From JBCCGL01 sp039029275 (GTDB lineage: Bacteria > Pseudomonadota > Gammaproteobacteria > JBCCGL01), in NCBI GenBank assembly GCA_039029275.1, contig JBCCGL010000012.1, positions 1 through 64,000 on the forward strand: a DNA stretch of 64,000 bases, written 5' to 3'. The position numbers and the translations under genes were made by a program. Positions 25,859 to 35,373 of this stretch are shown here, piece after piece (position 1 is the stretch's first letter; every line of letters begins with the position of its first letter). The notes beneath the pieces are model-generated. The model saw only the letters and a list, made by a program, of their open reading frames with translations. It searched no databases and was not told the DNA's origin.

Positions 25859-27753
25859 CAGAATGCATTGATCAGTGACTGGAAGATTTCTTGCGCGGTG
25901 GTTATGGTGCGCGCCGACGCTTGATACGCCTGCTGAAATCGGATCAGGTCGGCTGCTTCTTCATCCAGATTGACCCCGGAAATCGACTCGCGCCTCGCTT
26001 CAAGCGTACTTTTTAAAGCCGCTTGTGTATCGCGATTGATTTCGGCAAATCGAGTCTGCGAACCCACATCTGCCACAACCTCACTGTACAACTCCTGAAA
26101 ACTTGTACCGCCCGAATCGAATACACCCAGATTTTGTAGTGCCGCGAGAGAAAGCATATTGGTGTTGTCTGAAACACCGTCGGTATTTTCCTCAATCGTA
26201 AACGTATCGTTCGACTGCGGTGTGCCGCTGATCTGAACGCGCCACCCGTTGTAATCGATATCTGCACCCGAGGTAAACGCCTGTGCAGCCGCCAATACCG
26301 CGCCAGTACCGGTGTCGAGAATATCGAAAGTGGTTGCCGGTGAATTAAATCGAATCGTGATTGGATCGAGCAAATCGGCATCGCTAACATCCGTGACAGT
26401 GCCGACGCTGATTACGGCGTCGCCGGTGTTAGAAAGCGCTCCGGATGTGCGAATCGGTGACGCGGTTGCAATATCTTCCGGTCGCGTGAGCGCAACTGAA
26501 AATGTACCGGCGCCAAACACAACCGGTTTAATCTTGAAACTATCTCCCGCCGCTGCCGCGCCGCCGCCGATTATGACATCGACGCCGTTGAGCGATAAAA
26601 CGGGTCCCGCGCCAGTCACGCTACTCGCACCATCATCGCTGACGAGCGTCCAGTTTGCACCGTCAAACGTCGCGGTATAATTTTCTCCTGACAAGGCCGA
26701 AACATCACTCACCACTGCGCTCGCTGTTGCGGCACCGGTATTATTGCCGTTGGTTAATACCTGCGGCCCGTCGACGCTAAAAAAATCGCCGCCCAAATTA
26801 CCTCCCTGATCCATGCCGTTACGGTGCTGCTGATTGAACAAGGTTGCAATGCCTACTGCCATACGCCCGAGTCCGTTGCGAACGTCATCGATCATGCCGT
26901 TTCGAAAATCGAGCACGCCTCCAAGTTCGCCACCGCCTATGGCCTCGGTAATATCGGAGAGCGCATTTGCGGATTGCACATACACGCGCTGCAAACTCGG
27001 GTCAGAAGGGTCAAAACTGGTCTGCATCGAATTGAGCACGGTATCAGACAGCAACATCTGACCCTGACCCACAAACACATTGACCGCACCCGTGGGAACT
27101 TCTACCGCCTGGATCGGAATCAATTCACTCAGCTCGCGCAATAATTCATCGCGTCGGTCAAGCAAGTCGGGCGGCGGAGTTAAAGCAGTGCCGCGCGAGT
27201 TGATAATATCCTGATTGGTTTCATATAACGCTGTAGCCAGTTGATTGATGTCACCAACTGTTCCGTTGGTTCGATCCGTTAAATCGAGCTGCAATGCGTT
27301 GAGTCTGTCATCCATAAAACCAAAACGCGCCGTTAACGCGCTGGCCTGGTCGAGCATGGCTATGCGCGCGGCAGCAGAATTCGGATCGTCTGCCAGATCC
27401 TGCGCGGCGGAAAAAAAATTCTGCAACACGGGCGTGATTCCGCCCTGCGAGTCCGCCAGGATATCGTCGATTACACTGGCAAGCTGGTGAAACATATCCA
27501 GTCGTGATTGCTCAGATGTAACGTCGCGAACCTGCTCCGTTGTGAACGAATCAAAATACCGTTGGATGTCGCGAATAATCACGCCTTTACCTAAAGCGAC
27601 GCGATTGATTGCCTGTGGATCCTGAGTTTGTAAATCAACCCGTTGGCGGCTGTAACCTGGCGTACCTGCATTGGCGATGTTGTGGCTGGTGGTCGCCAGT
27701 TGACGCTGGGCGACCAATAAACCCGAAACCGCAGTATTGAGAATGTCAGACAC
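25858..27753 (-). CDS. flgK: Flagellar hook-associated protein FlgK (HAP1)
   Basis: FlgK (631 residues) is the first hook-filament junction protein. The N-terminal rod-type motif ATTSHNIANAGTPGYSRQRV and a C-terminal block ending NLDEEAADLIRFQQAYQASARTI-like sequence are both diagnostic; the middle is variable. The start is a GTG at 27753 with GGAG four bases before it. It follows flgJ after 26 bases and shares one base with flgL. Confidence 0.96.
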   Translation of the reverse strand: MSDILNTAVSGLLVAQRQLATTSHNIANAGTPGYSRQRVDLQTQDPQAINRVALGKGVIIRDIQRYFDSFTTEQVRDVTSEQSRLDMFHQLASVIDDILADSQGGITPVLQNFFSAAQDLADDPNSAAARIAMLDQASALTARFGFMDDRLNALQLDLTDRTNGTVGDINQLATALYETNQDIINSRGTALTPPPDLLDRRDELLRELSELIPIQAVEVPTGAVNVFVGQGQMLLSDTVLNSMQTSFDPSDPSLQRVYVQSANALSDITEAIGGGELGGVLDFRNGMIDDVRNGLGRMAVGIATLFNQQHRNGMDQGGNLGGDFFSVDGPQVLTNGNNTGAATASAVVSDVSALSGENYTATFDGANWTLVSDDGASSVTGAGPVLSLNGVDVIIGGGAAAAGDSFKIKPVVFGAGTFSVALTRPEDIATASPIRTSGALSNTGDAVISVGTVTDVSDADLLDPITIRFNSPATTFDILDTGTGAVLAAAQAFTSGADIDYNGWRVQISGTPQSNDTFTIEENTDGVSDNTNMLSLAALQNLGVFDSGGTSFQELYSEVVADVGSQTRFAEINRDTQAALKSTLEARRESISGVNLDEEAADLIRFQQAYQASARTITTAQEIFQSLINAF

Positions 27754-27779
27754 GCGCGGCTCCGATTTTTTTCATCACA

Positions 27780-28871
27780 CTAGGCATTATCAATATCCCC
27801 TGAAAGACTCGCTAAACCTTGCTCCATAGGTTTGCTCTGCATCACGCGCAATATCTTGTCTGCATAAATTGGATCGGTTGCATAACCAGCATCCTGAAGT
27901 GCGCGAGTGTATTTTTCCGGATCAGCGGCCTGTTCCAACGCACCGGCGTACCGCGCCCGCGTTTTCAGAAAGTCAACGTAGTCACGCATCGAAGCCTCGA
28001 TAGAATCGTAAGCACGAAACGAACTGCGTTGGCGCACGAATGCATCCTGTTCGAATTCCAGAGTGTTGATCGAGACAGTTTCACCCTGCCAATTGCTACC
28101 GGCTTTTATGCCGAACAAATTAAAACTGCTGCTGCCGTCTGGATGCCGCGGCACTTTTAAGCCCCAACCGGTTTCCAGCGCAGACTGAGCGACAAGTACG
28201 CGTGGATCCACACCCAACTCGCGTGCGGCGTCAACGGCGTGTGGCCAAATGTCGCGCACAAAATCCTCAGGGCGTTCCCACAAACCGTTGCTGGTGGATT
28301 GAACAGGCGCTTGCGCAGTGACTTCGTTAACCGTTTTATTGAGCGTCACGCTGTCGATTGTTTCAATAGACTTGTTGATCGAATTTGCAGGGACCTCCTG
28401 AGGATAGATCGGCGCGTTGCGCAACGCCGCGGCCTGCGGAATCGCAGCACTCGAATCGTGTTGGCTGGATAAGGTTGTGAAATTTGTGGCTCTTTGCGGC
28501 AAGGGCAATGCGTTACTTTGATTGCTCTGCGCAAAAGGATCGCGCCGTTGAGAAACCAGCGAATCACGCGATAGTTGTTCAACCAGCAGATCAGCCAGGC
28601 CCATGCCGCCGTTATTCGCCATTTTTACCGAGAGCTGTTGATCGAGCATGTCGCGGTAAAACAACGACTGCTTACTATCAAACAAGCCTTCTCCTATCGA
28701 CGCGGCGCGCATGCTTTTCAGCACCATCTGCATAAACATGCTTTCAAATTGCTCAGCAACGCTGCGCAAATTTTCGATATCTGACGGGTTTTTCGAGGCA
28801 GCCTGTTTGAGAGGGGCCAGCGACTGCAGATCGTAGTAAAACGAAGGCAGGTCTGAGGAAACGGGGTTCAT
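27780..28871 (-). CDS. flgJ: Flagellar rod assembly protein and peptidoglycan hydrolase FlgJ
   Basis: A two-domain FlgJ (363 residues). The N-terminal rod-binding domain (about 40-110) has the MFMQMVLKSMR pattern and acts as rod cap. The C-terminal GH73 muramidase domain (about 210-350), with the block LAQSALETGWG where the first Glu is the catalytic candidate, opens the peptidoglycan for the rod. The dual-domain form is typical of gamma- and betaproteobacteria. The linker (about 115-205) is Ser/Gln/Asn-rich. It acts in the periplasm and is carried out through the flagellar export gate, so no signal peptide is expected or seen. Confidence 0.95.
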   Translation of the reverse strand: MNPVSSDLPSFYYDLQSLAPLKQAASKNPSDIENLRSVAEQFESMFMQMVLKSMRAASIGEGLFDSKQSLFYRDMLDQQLSVKMANNGGMGLADLLVEQLSRDSLVSQRRDPFAQSNQSNALPLPQRATNFTTLSSQHDSSAAIPQAAALRNAPIYPQEVPANSINKSIETIDSVTLNKTVNEVTAQAPVQSTSNGLWERPEDFVRDIWPHAVDAARELGVDPRVLVAQSALETGWGLKVPRHPDGSSSFNLFGIKAGSNWQGETVSINTLEFEQDAFVRQRSSFRAYDSIEASMRDYVDFLKTRARYAGALEQAADPEKYTRALQDAGYATDPIYADKILRVMQSKPMEQGLASLSGDIDNA

Positions 28872-28890
28872 TCAGGTTTGACCTTTGCGC

Positions 28891-30003
28891 CTAGATCACC
28901 ACAAGCTGTGCGCGCAACGCACCGACTTGTTTCAATGCTTCAAGAATCGCAACCAAATCACCCGGGGCAGCACCCACCTGATTCACCGCCTGAACAATTT
29001 CATTAAGCGTGACGCCCGCATCGAAGAGGAACATGCGATTGTTTTCTTCAACCACTTCGATATCGTTGTTCTGGATCTCGACTGTTTCGCCTTCGGCAAA
29101 CGCATTGGGCTGACTCACGGTATTGTTTGCGGTGATGCTAACGGTCAGACTGCCGTGCGTAACGGCCGCAGGCGACACTCGCACATGACTGCCGATAACA
29201 ATCGTGCCGGTGCGCGAATTAATAATGACTTTGGCCGCTGCTTCGCCGGGCGAAACTTCGAGGTTTTCCAGAAAGGAAACAAAGCCGACGCGCTGATCCG
29301 GTTCTGCCGGGGCGCTCACTTCGATCGACACCGAATCCACGGCGCGCGCGATGTCCGGGCCAATAACGTGATTAATCTGGTCAGATAATTGTTTTGCGGT
29401 CGTGAAGTCCGGCGTATGCAAATTGAGAAAAATCGAATTGCCCTGCGCGAAAGGATTTGGCACGCCACGCTCAACTGTCGCACCGTTGGGAACTCGCCCG
29501 ACGCTGGGAACGTTAACCGTTATGCTTGAACCGTCACCCGCATCAACGCCGAAGCCGCCAACGATTAAGTTACCCTGCGCCATGGCGTAGACTTGCCCGT
29601 CAGCACCTTTTAACGGCGTCATCAAAAGCGTGCCGCCACGCAGGCTCTCGGCGTCGCCGAGAGATGAAGCAGTAATATCAATTTGCTGCCCCGGTTTGGC
29701 GAATGCGGGAAGGTCAGCGTGCACCATGACGGCCGCAATATTGGCGAACCCGGGTGTCACGTTATCGGGAATACCTATCCCGTATTGCGCGAGCATCGCG
29801 CGCAAACTTTGTGCAGTGAACCGCGTTTGATTCGGCGAGTCACCGGTGCCGTCCAGCCCTACAACCAAGCCATAGCCCAACAACTGGTTGCTTCGCACTC
29901 CGGCGATTGACGCAAGATCTTTAACGCGCTCGGCGCTGGCTGAATGCCACAGCGTCGCGAGCACTAAAAGCACACACCCCACTGTGTTAAAAATTCGGGT
30001 CAT
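28891..30003 (-). CDS. flgI: Flagellar P-ring protein FlgI
   Basis: FlgI (370 residues) builds the periplasmic P-ring bushing around the rod. An N-terminal Sec signal peptide is clear (hydrophobic core VGCVLLVLATLW, cleavage after SASA), and the mature protein opens with the family block RVKDLASIAGVRSNQLLGYG. The ATG at 30003 shares one base with the flgH stop (TGATG); a TTG one codon upstream is not needed. FlgI depends on the chaperone FlgA, encoded at 36.5 kb in this window. Confidence 0.97.
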   Translation of the reverse strand: MTRIFNTVGCVLLVLATLWHSASAERVKDLASIAGVRSNQLLGYGLVVGLDGTGDSPNQTRFTAQSLRAMLAQYGIGIPDNVTPGFANIAAVMVHADLPAFAKPGQQIDITASSLGDAESLRGGTLLMTPLKGADGQVYAMAQGNLIVGGFGVDAGDGSSITVNVPSVGRVPNGATVERGVPNPFAQGNSIFLNLHTPDFTTAKQLSDQINHVIGPDIARAVDSVSIEVSAPAEPDQRVGFVSFLENLEVSPGEAAAKVIINSRTGTIVIGSHVRVSPAAVTHGSLTVSITANNTVSQPNAFAEGETVEIQNNDIEVVEENNRMFLFDAGVTLNEIVQAVNQVGAAPGDLVAILEALKQVGALRAQLVVI

Positions 30004-30698
30004 CAAAATGGCCAGTATTCACTGCTGAAGAAGCGCGACAACCAACCTGCGGAGTTCGCCTGCGCAAGGGCTCCACCACCGCCGTAAGAGATTCGCGCAT
30101 TCGCAATCCGCGTGGACGATACCGTGTTGTCGGGCGCAATATCTGCCAGTCGCACTATTCCTGACAAGCGCACGTATTCCTCGCCTTGATTGATCGAGAC
30201 GATTTTTTCGCCGCGCACCAGCAGGTTGCCGTTTCCGAACACCTGTGCGACCACTACCGTCAGGCTGCCTTCAAGACTATTGCTTTGCGTGCTATTGCCG
30301 GAGCCGGTAAAGTTACGGCTTGCGTCGGTATAGTTCTGGGTAAACGGATCTCCGTTTACTGTGGGTGTAATTCCCAACAGTGTGGTGACGCCAACACCGA
30401 CTGTGTCGTCTTTCGCTGTTGATGTCGACGAGCGCGTTTCCGCATCGGTTTGCTCAGTCAGGTTTACCGTGAGGATATCGCCGACGCGATACGCACGCGC
30501 GTCGCGAAACAACTCCTGCGCGCTTTGCGCCTGATAGATTGCTCCACCTTGATAAGCACTGGGTTGTGGTTGCGGCGTTGGGTAACTGGCCGCGTAGTCG
30601 GGATCTGGCTGCAGCGGTTTCTCTATATGTGCGCACGCCGACAACCCAAGCAACAGGCAAGCGGTGAACAATCGTGCATGCGTTAAAAGCGAAGCCAT
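30003..30698 (-). CDS. flgH: Flagellar L-ring lipoprotein FlgH
   Basis: FlgH forms the outer-membrane L-ring. The product has a lipoprotein signal peptide with lipobox LSAC, so Cys is lipidated, followed by the FlgH domain (SAQELFRDARAYRVGDILTV and, later, the LRGEK-like VRGEKIVSINQGEEYVR-type block). I place the start at ATG 30698 (MASLLTH), which gives a normal-length signal peptide and 231 residues; an ATG at 30713, overlapping the flgG stop, is possible. It shares one base with flgI. Confidence 0.94.
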   Translation of the reverse strand: MASLLTHARLFTACLLLGLSACAHIEKPLQPDPDYAASYPTPQPQPSAYQGGAIYQAQSAQELFRDARAYRVGDILTVNLTEQTDAETRSSTSTAKDDTVGVGVTTLLGITPTVNGDPFTQNYTDASRNFTGSGNSTQSNSLEGSLTVVVAQVFGNGNLLVRGEKIVSINQGEEYVRLSGIVRLADIAPDNTVSSTRIANARISYGGGGALAQANSAGWLSRFFSSEYWPF

Positions 30699-30705
30699 CG
30701 TCACG

Positions 30706-31491
30706 CTACACATTGTTGTTCAGGTATTGCAGCATGTCGTCCGTGGTGGAAATCGCTTTCGAATTCATTTCGTAGGCGCGCTGGGTTTCGATCATACTGA
30801 CCATCTCTTCCACAATGTTCACATTCGAGGTTTCCAGAAACCCCTGACGAATATCACCGAGACCTGTCGTACCTGGCGTTCCGGCAATACCCGCGCCACT
30901 GGCAATCGTCTCCTGAAACAGGTTTTCACCAATTGGTTGCAAACCTACCGGGTTAACGAAATCGACGATGGTGAGATTGCCGATTTGTGTCGGTGCGACC
31001 GCACCATCGAGTAATACGCTGACCGATCCGTCTGCGCCAATCTCGATGCTTTGCGCACCCGACGGAACGTTGATTCCCGGTTGTAAGGAGTAGCCGCTGG
31101 AAGTCACAATGCCGCCCTGTGAATCGACATTAAAACTGCCGTCCCGGGTGTAGGCGATATTGCCGTCGGGCAGCAGGATCTGAAAAAAACCGCGCCCGCT
31201 GATCGCGAGATCGAGTGAATTACTCGTTTGCAGAATGTTCCCTTGCGTGTGTAATTTTTCTGTTGCTACAACACGCACACCGGTCCCCACCGTCAAACCG
31301 GATGGCAATATTGTGCTTTGCGATGTTTGTCCGCCGGGTTGACGAACGTTTTGATAAAACAGATCCTCGAAAATTGCACGCTCGCGCTTATAGCCCGTGG
31401 TACTTACATTCGCGAGATTGTTGGAGATCACCGACATGCGCGTTTGCTGCGCATCGAGTCCAGTTTTTGAAATCCACAGAGCCGGGTTCAT
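30706..31491 (-). CDS. flgG: Flagellar distal rod protein FlgG
   Basis: FlgG (261 residues) forms the distal rod that crosses the peptidoglycan and the P- and L-rings. The N-terminal rod motif SVISNNLANVSTTGYKRERA and the C-terminal ETSNVNIVEEMVSMIETQRAY-type helix are conserved in FlgG, and the length is normal. It lies 41 bases after flgF and seven bases before the chosen flgH start. Confidence 0.97.
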   Translation of the reverse strand: MNPALWISKTGLDAQQTRMSVISNNLANVSTTGYKRERAIFEDLFYQNVRQPGGQTSQSTILPSGLTVGTGVRVVATEKLHTQGNILQTSNSLDLAISGRGFFQILLPDGNIAYTRDGSFNVDSQGGIVTSSGYSLQPGINVPSGAQSIEIGADGSVSVLLDGAVAPTQIGNLTIVDFVNPVGLQPIGENLFQETIASGAGIAGTPGTTGLGDIRQGFLETSNVNIVEEMVSMIETQRAYEMNSKAISTTDDMLQYLNNNV

Positions 31492-31532
31492 ATTTTAATC
31501 TCAGTATTTCTAACTGCGGTCAACGCGCACAT

Positions 31533-32273
31533 TTAGTTCAAACTCATCAATCGAGTTGAGGCTGTATCCAGGTCTTCGGCGATCTTTAAAAACTTGACCT
31601 GCGATTCAAAGCTGCGGCTGTACTCGATCATATTGACGATCGCTTCGACTGCGTTGACGTTGCTCGCCTCGATGGCACCGGAGGTAATTTGCACGAAGGC
31701 GTCGGGTTCGGCCTCTTCGCCGTTTTTCATGCGAAAGAGCCCATCAAGCCCTTTGTACATTTCAGCAGCAGGCGGGTTAACCAGTAGTATGCGATCAATG
31801 TTCGCAAGCTCATCGGCGCCACCACCGAGTGGACGAATACTGATCGTCCCGTCGCGACCGATAACCAGCGATTCATTTGGCGGGATTGTGATTGGTCCGC
31901 CATTTCCAAGTACGATGCGGCCCTCGCCGTTGAGCAGCAAACCCGACGAATCGACACGTAAATCGCCTCGGCGTGTGTAGGCCGGAGTGCCGTCGTCAGA
32001 CTGCACCCCTATCCAGCCTTCTCCGCCAATCCCGATGTCCAGCGGGTTACCGGTTTGAATCAGACTTCCGGCTGTCTTGTCGAATCCGGCGCGGGAGTCT
32101 TCGGCGTAAGCGCGAGACGGATGACCCGGCCCATAGACCGGCTCGGACGAGAAATAATCCAGATCTGCTTTAAACCCAAAGGTATTTGCGTTCGCCAGAT
32201 TGTTCGCGTTGGTGTTTTGCGCCAGTAGCACGTTCTTCGCACCGGACATCGCGATGTATAGCAAGTTATCCAT
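31533..32273 (-). CDS. flgF: Flagellar proximal rod protein FlgF
   Basis: FlgF (246 residues) is a proximal rod subunit of the FlgB/C/F/G family. The start (MDNLLYIAMSGAKNVLLAQ) and the NANNLANANTFGFKADLDYF motif identify it as FlgF rather than FlgG. The C-terminal helix contains EASNVNAVEAIVNMIEYSR. The ATG is 30 bases after the flgE stop. No convincing sigma-54 site lies before it, unlike Pseudomonas, where flgF starts its own operon. Confidence 0.96.
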   Translation of the reverse strand: MDNLLYIAMSGAKNVLLAQNTNANNLANANTFGFKADLDYFSSEPVYGPGHPSRAYAEDSRAGFDKTAGSLIQTGNPLDIGIGGEGWIGVQSDDGTPAYTRRGDLRVDSSGLLLNGEGRIVLGNGGPITIPPNESLVIGRDGTISIRPLGGGADELANIDRILLVNPPAAEMYKGLDGLFRMKNGEEAEPDAFVQITSGAIEASNVNAVEAIVNMIEYSRSFESQVKFLKIAEDLDTASTRLMSLN

Positions 32274-32303
32274 TCAGTCGGACTCTCCGCTGCTTCGCCA
32301 AAA

Positions 32304-33569
32304 TTAGATGTTGATTACCGTTTGGGTCACGGTGTTGGCGGTCTCGATCGCCTTGGCGCTGGCCTGGAAATTTCGCTGCGCGGTGATGAGCTTGACCAAC
32401 TCGTTGGTCAACTGGACATTGGAGGTTTCCAGCGCGCCCGCTTGCACGGCACCAAATCGTCCCGTGGCAGCCTCACCGACCAACACCTGACCGGACGCCG
32501 AGGTTTCACGCCACATGGTGTTGCCGATTTGGCGGAGACCCTGCGGGTTAGGAAAGTCGGACAAAATGATTCGCCCCAGCGCGAGTGACTCACCGTTTGT
32601 GTAGTTGCCTTGCACAAGGCCGTCCTCGGTGACTTCAAGCCCGCTCAAGCGGCCAGTCCCGGCGCCATCCTGAAGCAACGATGAAACAACAAAACCGGAG
32701 GAAAACTGCGTCGTGTCGCTGCCGTCGTCCGGGGTGTAGTCGATTGTCAGTGCCAGCGCATTCGCCCCGTTGGCAAGTCCAGACGGATCGTATTGAACTG
32801 AGCCACCTGCAGGCGTCTGAAACACACCGCTGGCATCAAACACCAGCGTTTCATCCGCACCTGCCGCCGGTACCAACGCGACCCCGTCAATATATGCCCG
32901 TGACTCCCACGTGTTCGCAGCCGCATTCGACTTGATGAAATACGTTTGCAAGGTGTGCGAAACACCCAGCGAGTCGAAGATTGTTGTGGATGTTGAGTTT
33001 GTGTATGTGCTGGAATTGGTTGGATCAAACAACGCCGGATCAAGCTGTGGTTCCGATGCAGGAAGATTCACACCAATACCGACATTCGAGGTTGCCGTTG
33101 GAGGGCCAAACGAATCCGGCACCTGCAGCGCCTGTGCAGCTGAGAAACTGGTAGACACCACTGAACCGTCATCAGCATCTACCGGAAAAACCTGCAAAAA
33201 CTGGCCTTGTGGATTCACCACATAGCCCTGCGAATCAACCCCGAATGCGCCCGACCTCGTATACGAAGGGTCGAGCGTGTCGCGGGAAACCGAGGTCATA
33301 AAGAACCCTTGGCCATTAATCGCGAGGTCAAGGCCGTTTTCGGAATATTCCAGACTTCCCTGATTGAAAAGTTGCCTGACCTGGCTAAGTAACACGCCGG
33401 CGCCGATTGCGGTTTTTGACGTGCTGAACTGGTTCACCGAATACACATCGGCAAACTCGGCGCGCGAACCCTTGAAGCCGGCGGTTCCCACATTCGCGAT
33501 GTTATTACTGGTGACTGACAGTTCCGAACTCGCGGCGTTTAGGCCACTAAGCGCAATCGAAAAAGACAT
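32304..33569 (-). CDS. flgE: Flagellar hook protein FlgE
   Basis: FlgE (421 residues) polymerises into the hook, the universal joint between rod and filament. The N-terminal motif SVTSNNIANVGTAGFKGSRAEF and the C-terminal ETSNVQLTNELVKLITAQRNF-type helix frame a variable surface domain. Length is within the family range. It follows flgD after 58 bases. Confidence 0.97.
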   Translation of the reverse strand: MSFSIALSGLNAASSELSVTSNNIANVGTAGFKGSRAEFADVYSVNQFSTSKTAIGAGVLLSQVRQLFNQGSLEYSENGLDLAINGQGFFMTSVSRDTLDPSYTRSGAFGVDSQGYVVNPQGQFLQVFPVDADDGSVVSTSFSAAQALQVPDSFGPPTATSNVGIGVNLPASEPQLDPALFDPTNSSTYTNSTSTTIFDSLGVSHTLQTYFIKSNAAANTWESRAYIDGVALVPAAGADETLVFDASGVFQTPAGGSVQYDPSGLANGANALALTIDYTPDDGSDTTQFSSGFVVSSLLQDGAGTGRLSGLEVTEDGLVQGNYTNGESLALGRIILSDFPNPQGLRQIGNTMWRETSASGQVLVGEAATGRFGAVQAGALETSNVQLTNELVKLITAQRNFQASAKAIETANTVTQTVINI

Positions 33570-33627
33570 AAGGATGATCCTCTAATGTGTTTGTGTCTAA
33601 GTAAAATCTCAATGAAAAATCGTGCGG

Positions 33628-34308
33628 CTAGGTGATCTGCACAACGTCGTCGATGCGCACGTCGCCGATGCCGTCAACGTGCAGGGTGAAATCGTTTAAA
33701 CCGTTACCGAGCGTGACGCTGTCAACGTTGCCGGCAATGTAAGTGCCGAGCTGTTCGACGTTTGTTCCAATCTGCGCTTCGGCCTCGATCAGATAAGCGC
33801 CCGGGGGTGCAGGATTGCCTTCACTGTCCAGCCCGTCCCACTCGAAATGGGTGATACCCGCCCCATCGCTACCCAGCGCCTGCGATGAAACCAGCTCACC
33901 CGCTGTGTTGTAGACCTTGACGGTGGTGTTGTTTGCCGCAGAAGGCAGTTCAATACCGCCGCGGACCACACCGCCGTCGGCTAAATTCCCAACCGCCGAG
34001 GGCACCAGCACCTCGCGTCCGACCATGACCGATGCCTCCAGCGCGCGATTGGATTGCAGCGCAGCACCTAAGCTGTCAAATGACTCCTGTAGACTTTCGA
34101 TCCCTGTGACGGTGCCAAATTGCGCCATTTGGCCGATGAATTCTCCATTTTCCAAAGGCGCAAATGGATCCTGGTTTTGCAGCTGAGTTGTCATGAGTTC
34201 AAGAAAATCAGACTGCCCAAGCGTTTCGTTGTCAGTAGTTTCAGGCTCGGGTTGGGTCAGATTCAGCTGCTCGTAAATACTGGCGCCTGTTTGTGAAATC
34301 GTAGTCAT
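33628..34308 (-). CDS. flgD: Flagellar hook assembly scaffold FlgD
   Basis: FlgD (226 residues) forms the temporary cap under which hook subunits assemble and is later lost. The N-terminal block LGQSDFLELMTTQLQNQDPF with NGEFIGQMAQF is diagnostic. The C-terminal part (about 100-225) is the tudor-like/Fn3-like domain with the FEWDGLDSEGNPAPPGAY segment. ATG start, 13 bases after flgC. Confidence 0.97.
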   Translation of the reverse strand: MTTISQTGASIYEQLNLTQPEPETTDNETLGQSDFLELMTTQLQNQDPFAPLENGEFIGQMAQFGTVTGIESLQESFDSLGAALQSNRALEASVMVGREVLVPSAVGNLADGGVVRGGIELPSAANNTTVKVYNTAGELVSSQALGSDGAGITHFEWDGLDSEGNPAPPGAYLIEAEAQIGTNVEQLGTYIAGNVDSVTLGNGLNDFTLHVDGIGDVRIDDVVQIT

Positions 34309-34321
34309 TAGCGTGCTCTCT

Positions 34322-34729
34322 TTATTCGCCCAAGGTCAGCGTTCTGAGTAACAATTGCTTCGAAGTGTTAAGCACCTCGATATTGCTTTGATAACTGCGC
34401 GACGCCGACAGCATGTTGACCATCTCCTCGACGACGTTGACGTTTGATGAGTAAATGTTGCCATCGGCATCTGCCAATGGATGTCCGGGCTCGTGGCGCA
34501 CAGGAATCTCTGCCTGGCTCTCCACGACTGCCAGCATTTCAACACCTACGGCTTCTTGCTTGGGATTCATCAACAATGACTGAAACACGGGATTGCGGCT
34601 TCTATACGCCGCCTCCGCGCTGCCGCTTATCGTGTCTGCATTGGCCATGTTTGATGTTGTGATATTCAGCCGCAGCGCCTGTGCTGTCATCGCGCTGCCG
34701 GCGACATCGAAATTGTTAAGTAGAGACAT
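34322..34729 (-). CDS. flgC: Flagellar proximal rod protein FlgC
   Basis: FlgC (135 residues) is a proximal rod subunit. It begins MSLLNNFDVAGSAMTAQALR, has the rod motif ITTSNMANADTISG, and its C-terminal helix contains SSNVNVVEEMVNMLSASRSYQ-type sequence. It sits 14 bases after flgB and 13 before flgD. Confidence 0.97.
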   Translation of the reverse strand: MSLLNNFDVAGSAMTAQALRLNITTSNMANADTISGSAEAAYRSRNPVFQSLLMNPKQEAVGVEMLAVVESQAEIPVRHEPGHPLADADGNIYSSNVNVVEEMVNMLSASRSYQSNIEVLNTSKQLLLRTLTLGE

Positions 34730-34743
34730 TCGGTGGGCTCCGG

Positions 34744-35145
34744 CTATTCGCCTTTAATGGCAGAGATAAGACGTTTGAACTTACCGCCCAAAAATTGCAG
34801 GCTCGCCTGGTAGTGCACGGTGTTCTCGGCAAAACGCGTATGTTCAGCGTGCGCGTCTACCGTGTTTCCGTCCAGCGACGCCTGCAGGGGGGTGCGATAT
34901 TGAGTTGCTGCATCCAGCGGCGCGTTGTTTGCGATATGGCGCGAATGAGTTGAGCGAACGCGCACGGGATCGACGCCCGTCGGCTGCACTTCGCGTATCA
35001 GCACTCGTTTGAAGTCGACATCCTTGGCCTTAAATCCCGGTGTGTCGGCATTGGCAATGTTCGATGCGAGGATGTTTGAGCGATAATCGCGCATGCGCAG
35101 CGCGTTCTCATGAATCCCCAGCGCTCGATCGATAACATTTTGCAT
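34744..35145 (-). CDS. flgB: Flagellar proximal rod protein FlgB
   Basis: FlgB (133 residues) is the first proximal rod subunit. The ILASNIANADTPGFKAKDVD motif near the N-terminus is diagnostic. The start is ATG at 35145 (MQNVIDRALG); the frame is open further upstream, but the added residues do not look like FlgB and would cross the promoter. It is the first gene of the flgBCDEFGHIJKL run and follows a sigma-54 promoter at 35183-35198. Confidence 0.96.
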   Translation of the reverse strand: MQNVIDRALGIHENALRMRDYRSNILASNIANADTPGFKAKDVDFKRVLIREVQPTGVDPVRVRSTHSRHIANNAPLDAATQYRTPLQASLDGNTVDAHAEHTRFAENTVHYQASLQFLGGKFKRLISAIKGE

Positions 35146-35182
35146 GGTGCCGCAGCTCGTAAAACGTATGTACGAGCCTATA

Positions 35183-35198
35183 AGCAGCACCCATGCCA
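35183..35198 (-). promoter_or_regulatory. Sigma-54 promoter of the flgB operon
   Basis: On the minus strand the site reads TGGCAT-GGGTG-CTGCT with GG and GC ten bases apart, a good match to TGGCAC-N5-TTGCW. Transcription would start near 35171, about 26 bases before the flgB ATG. In Pseudomonas the flgBCDE genes are a sigma-54 class driven by FleR, which agrees. Confidence 0.7.
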
Positions 35199-35373
35199 GA
35201 CACGCAGACTGAGCGTACGAGCGGGTCTAGGGGGTTATCGTCGCGGTTTTAGGCCGATTTCTGAGGAAGTTTGTGGCAATGCTTGCCGCCTCTCGGCAAC
35301 CGTGTGCAAGCTGCCGTCGCGAAAAAGCAGGCGCGTCCATGCGCCGAGGTTCTGCAGTACAAAGGAAACCGGT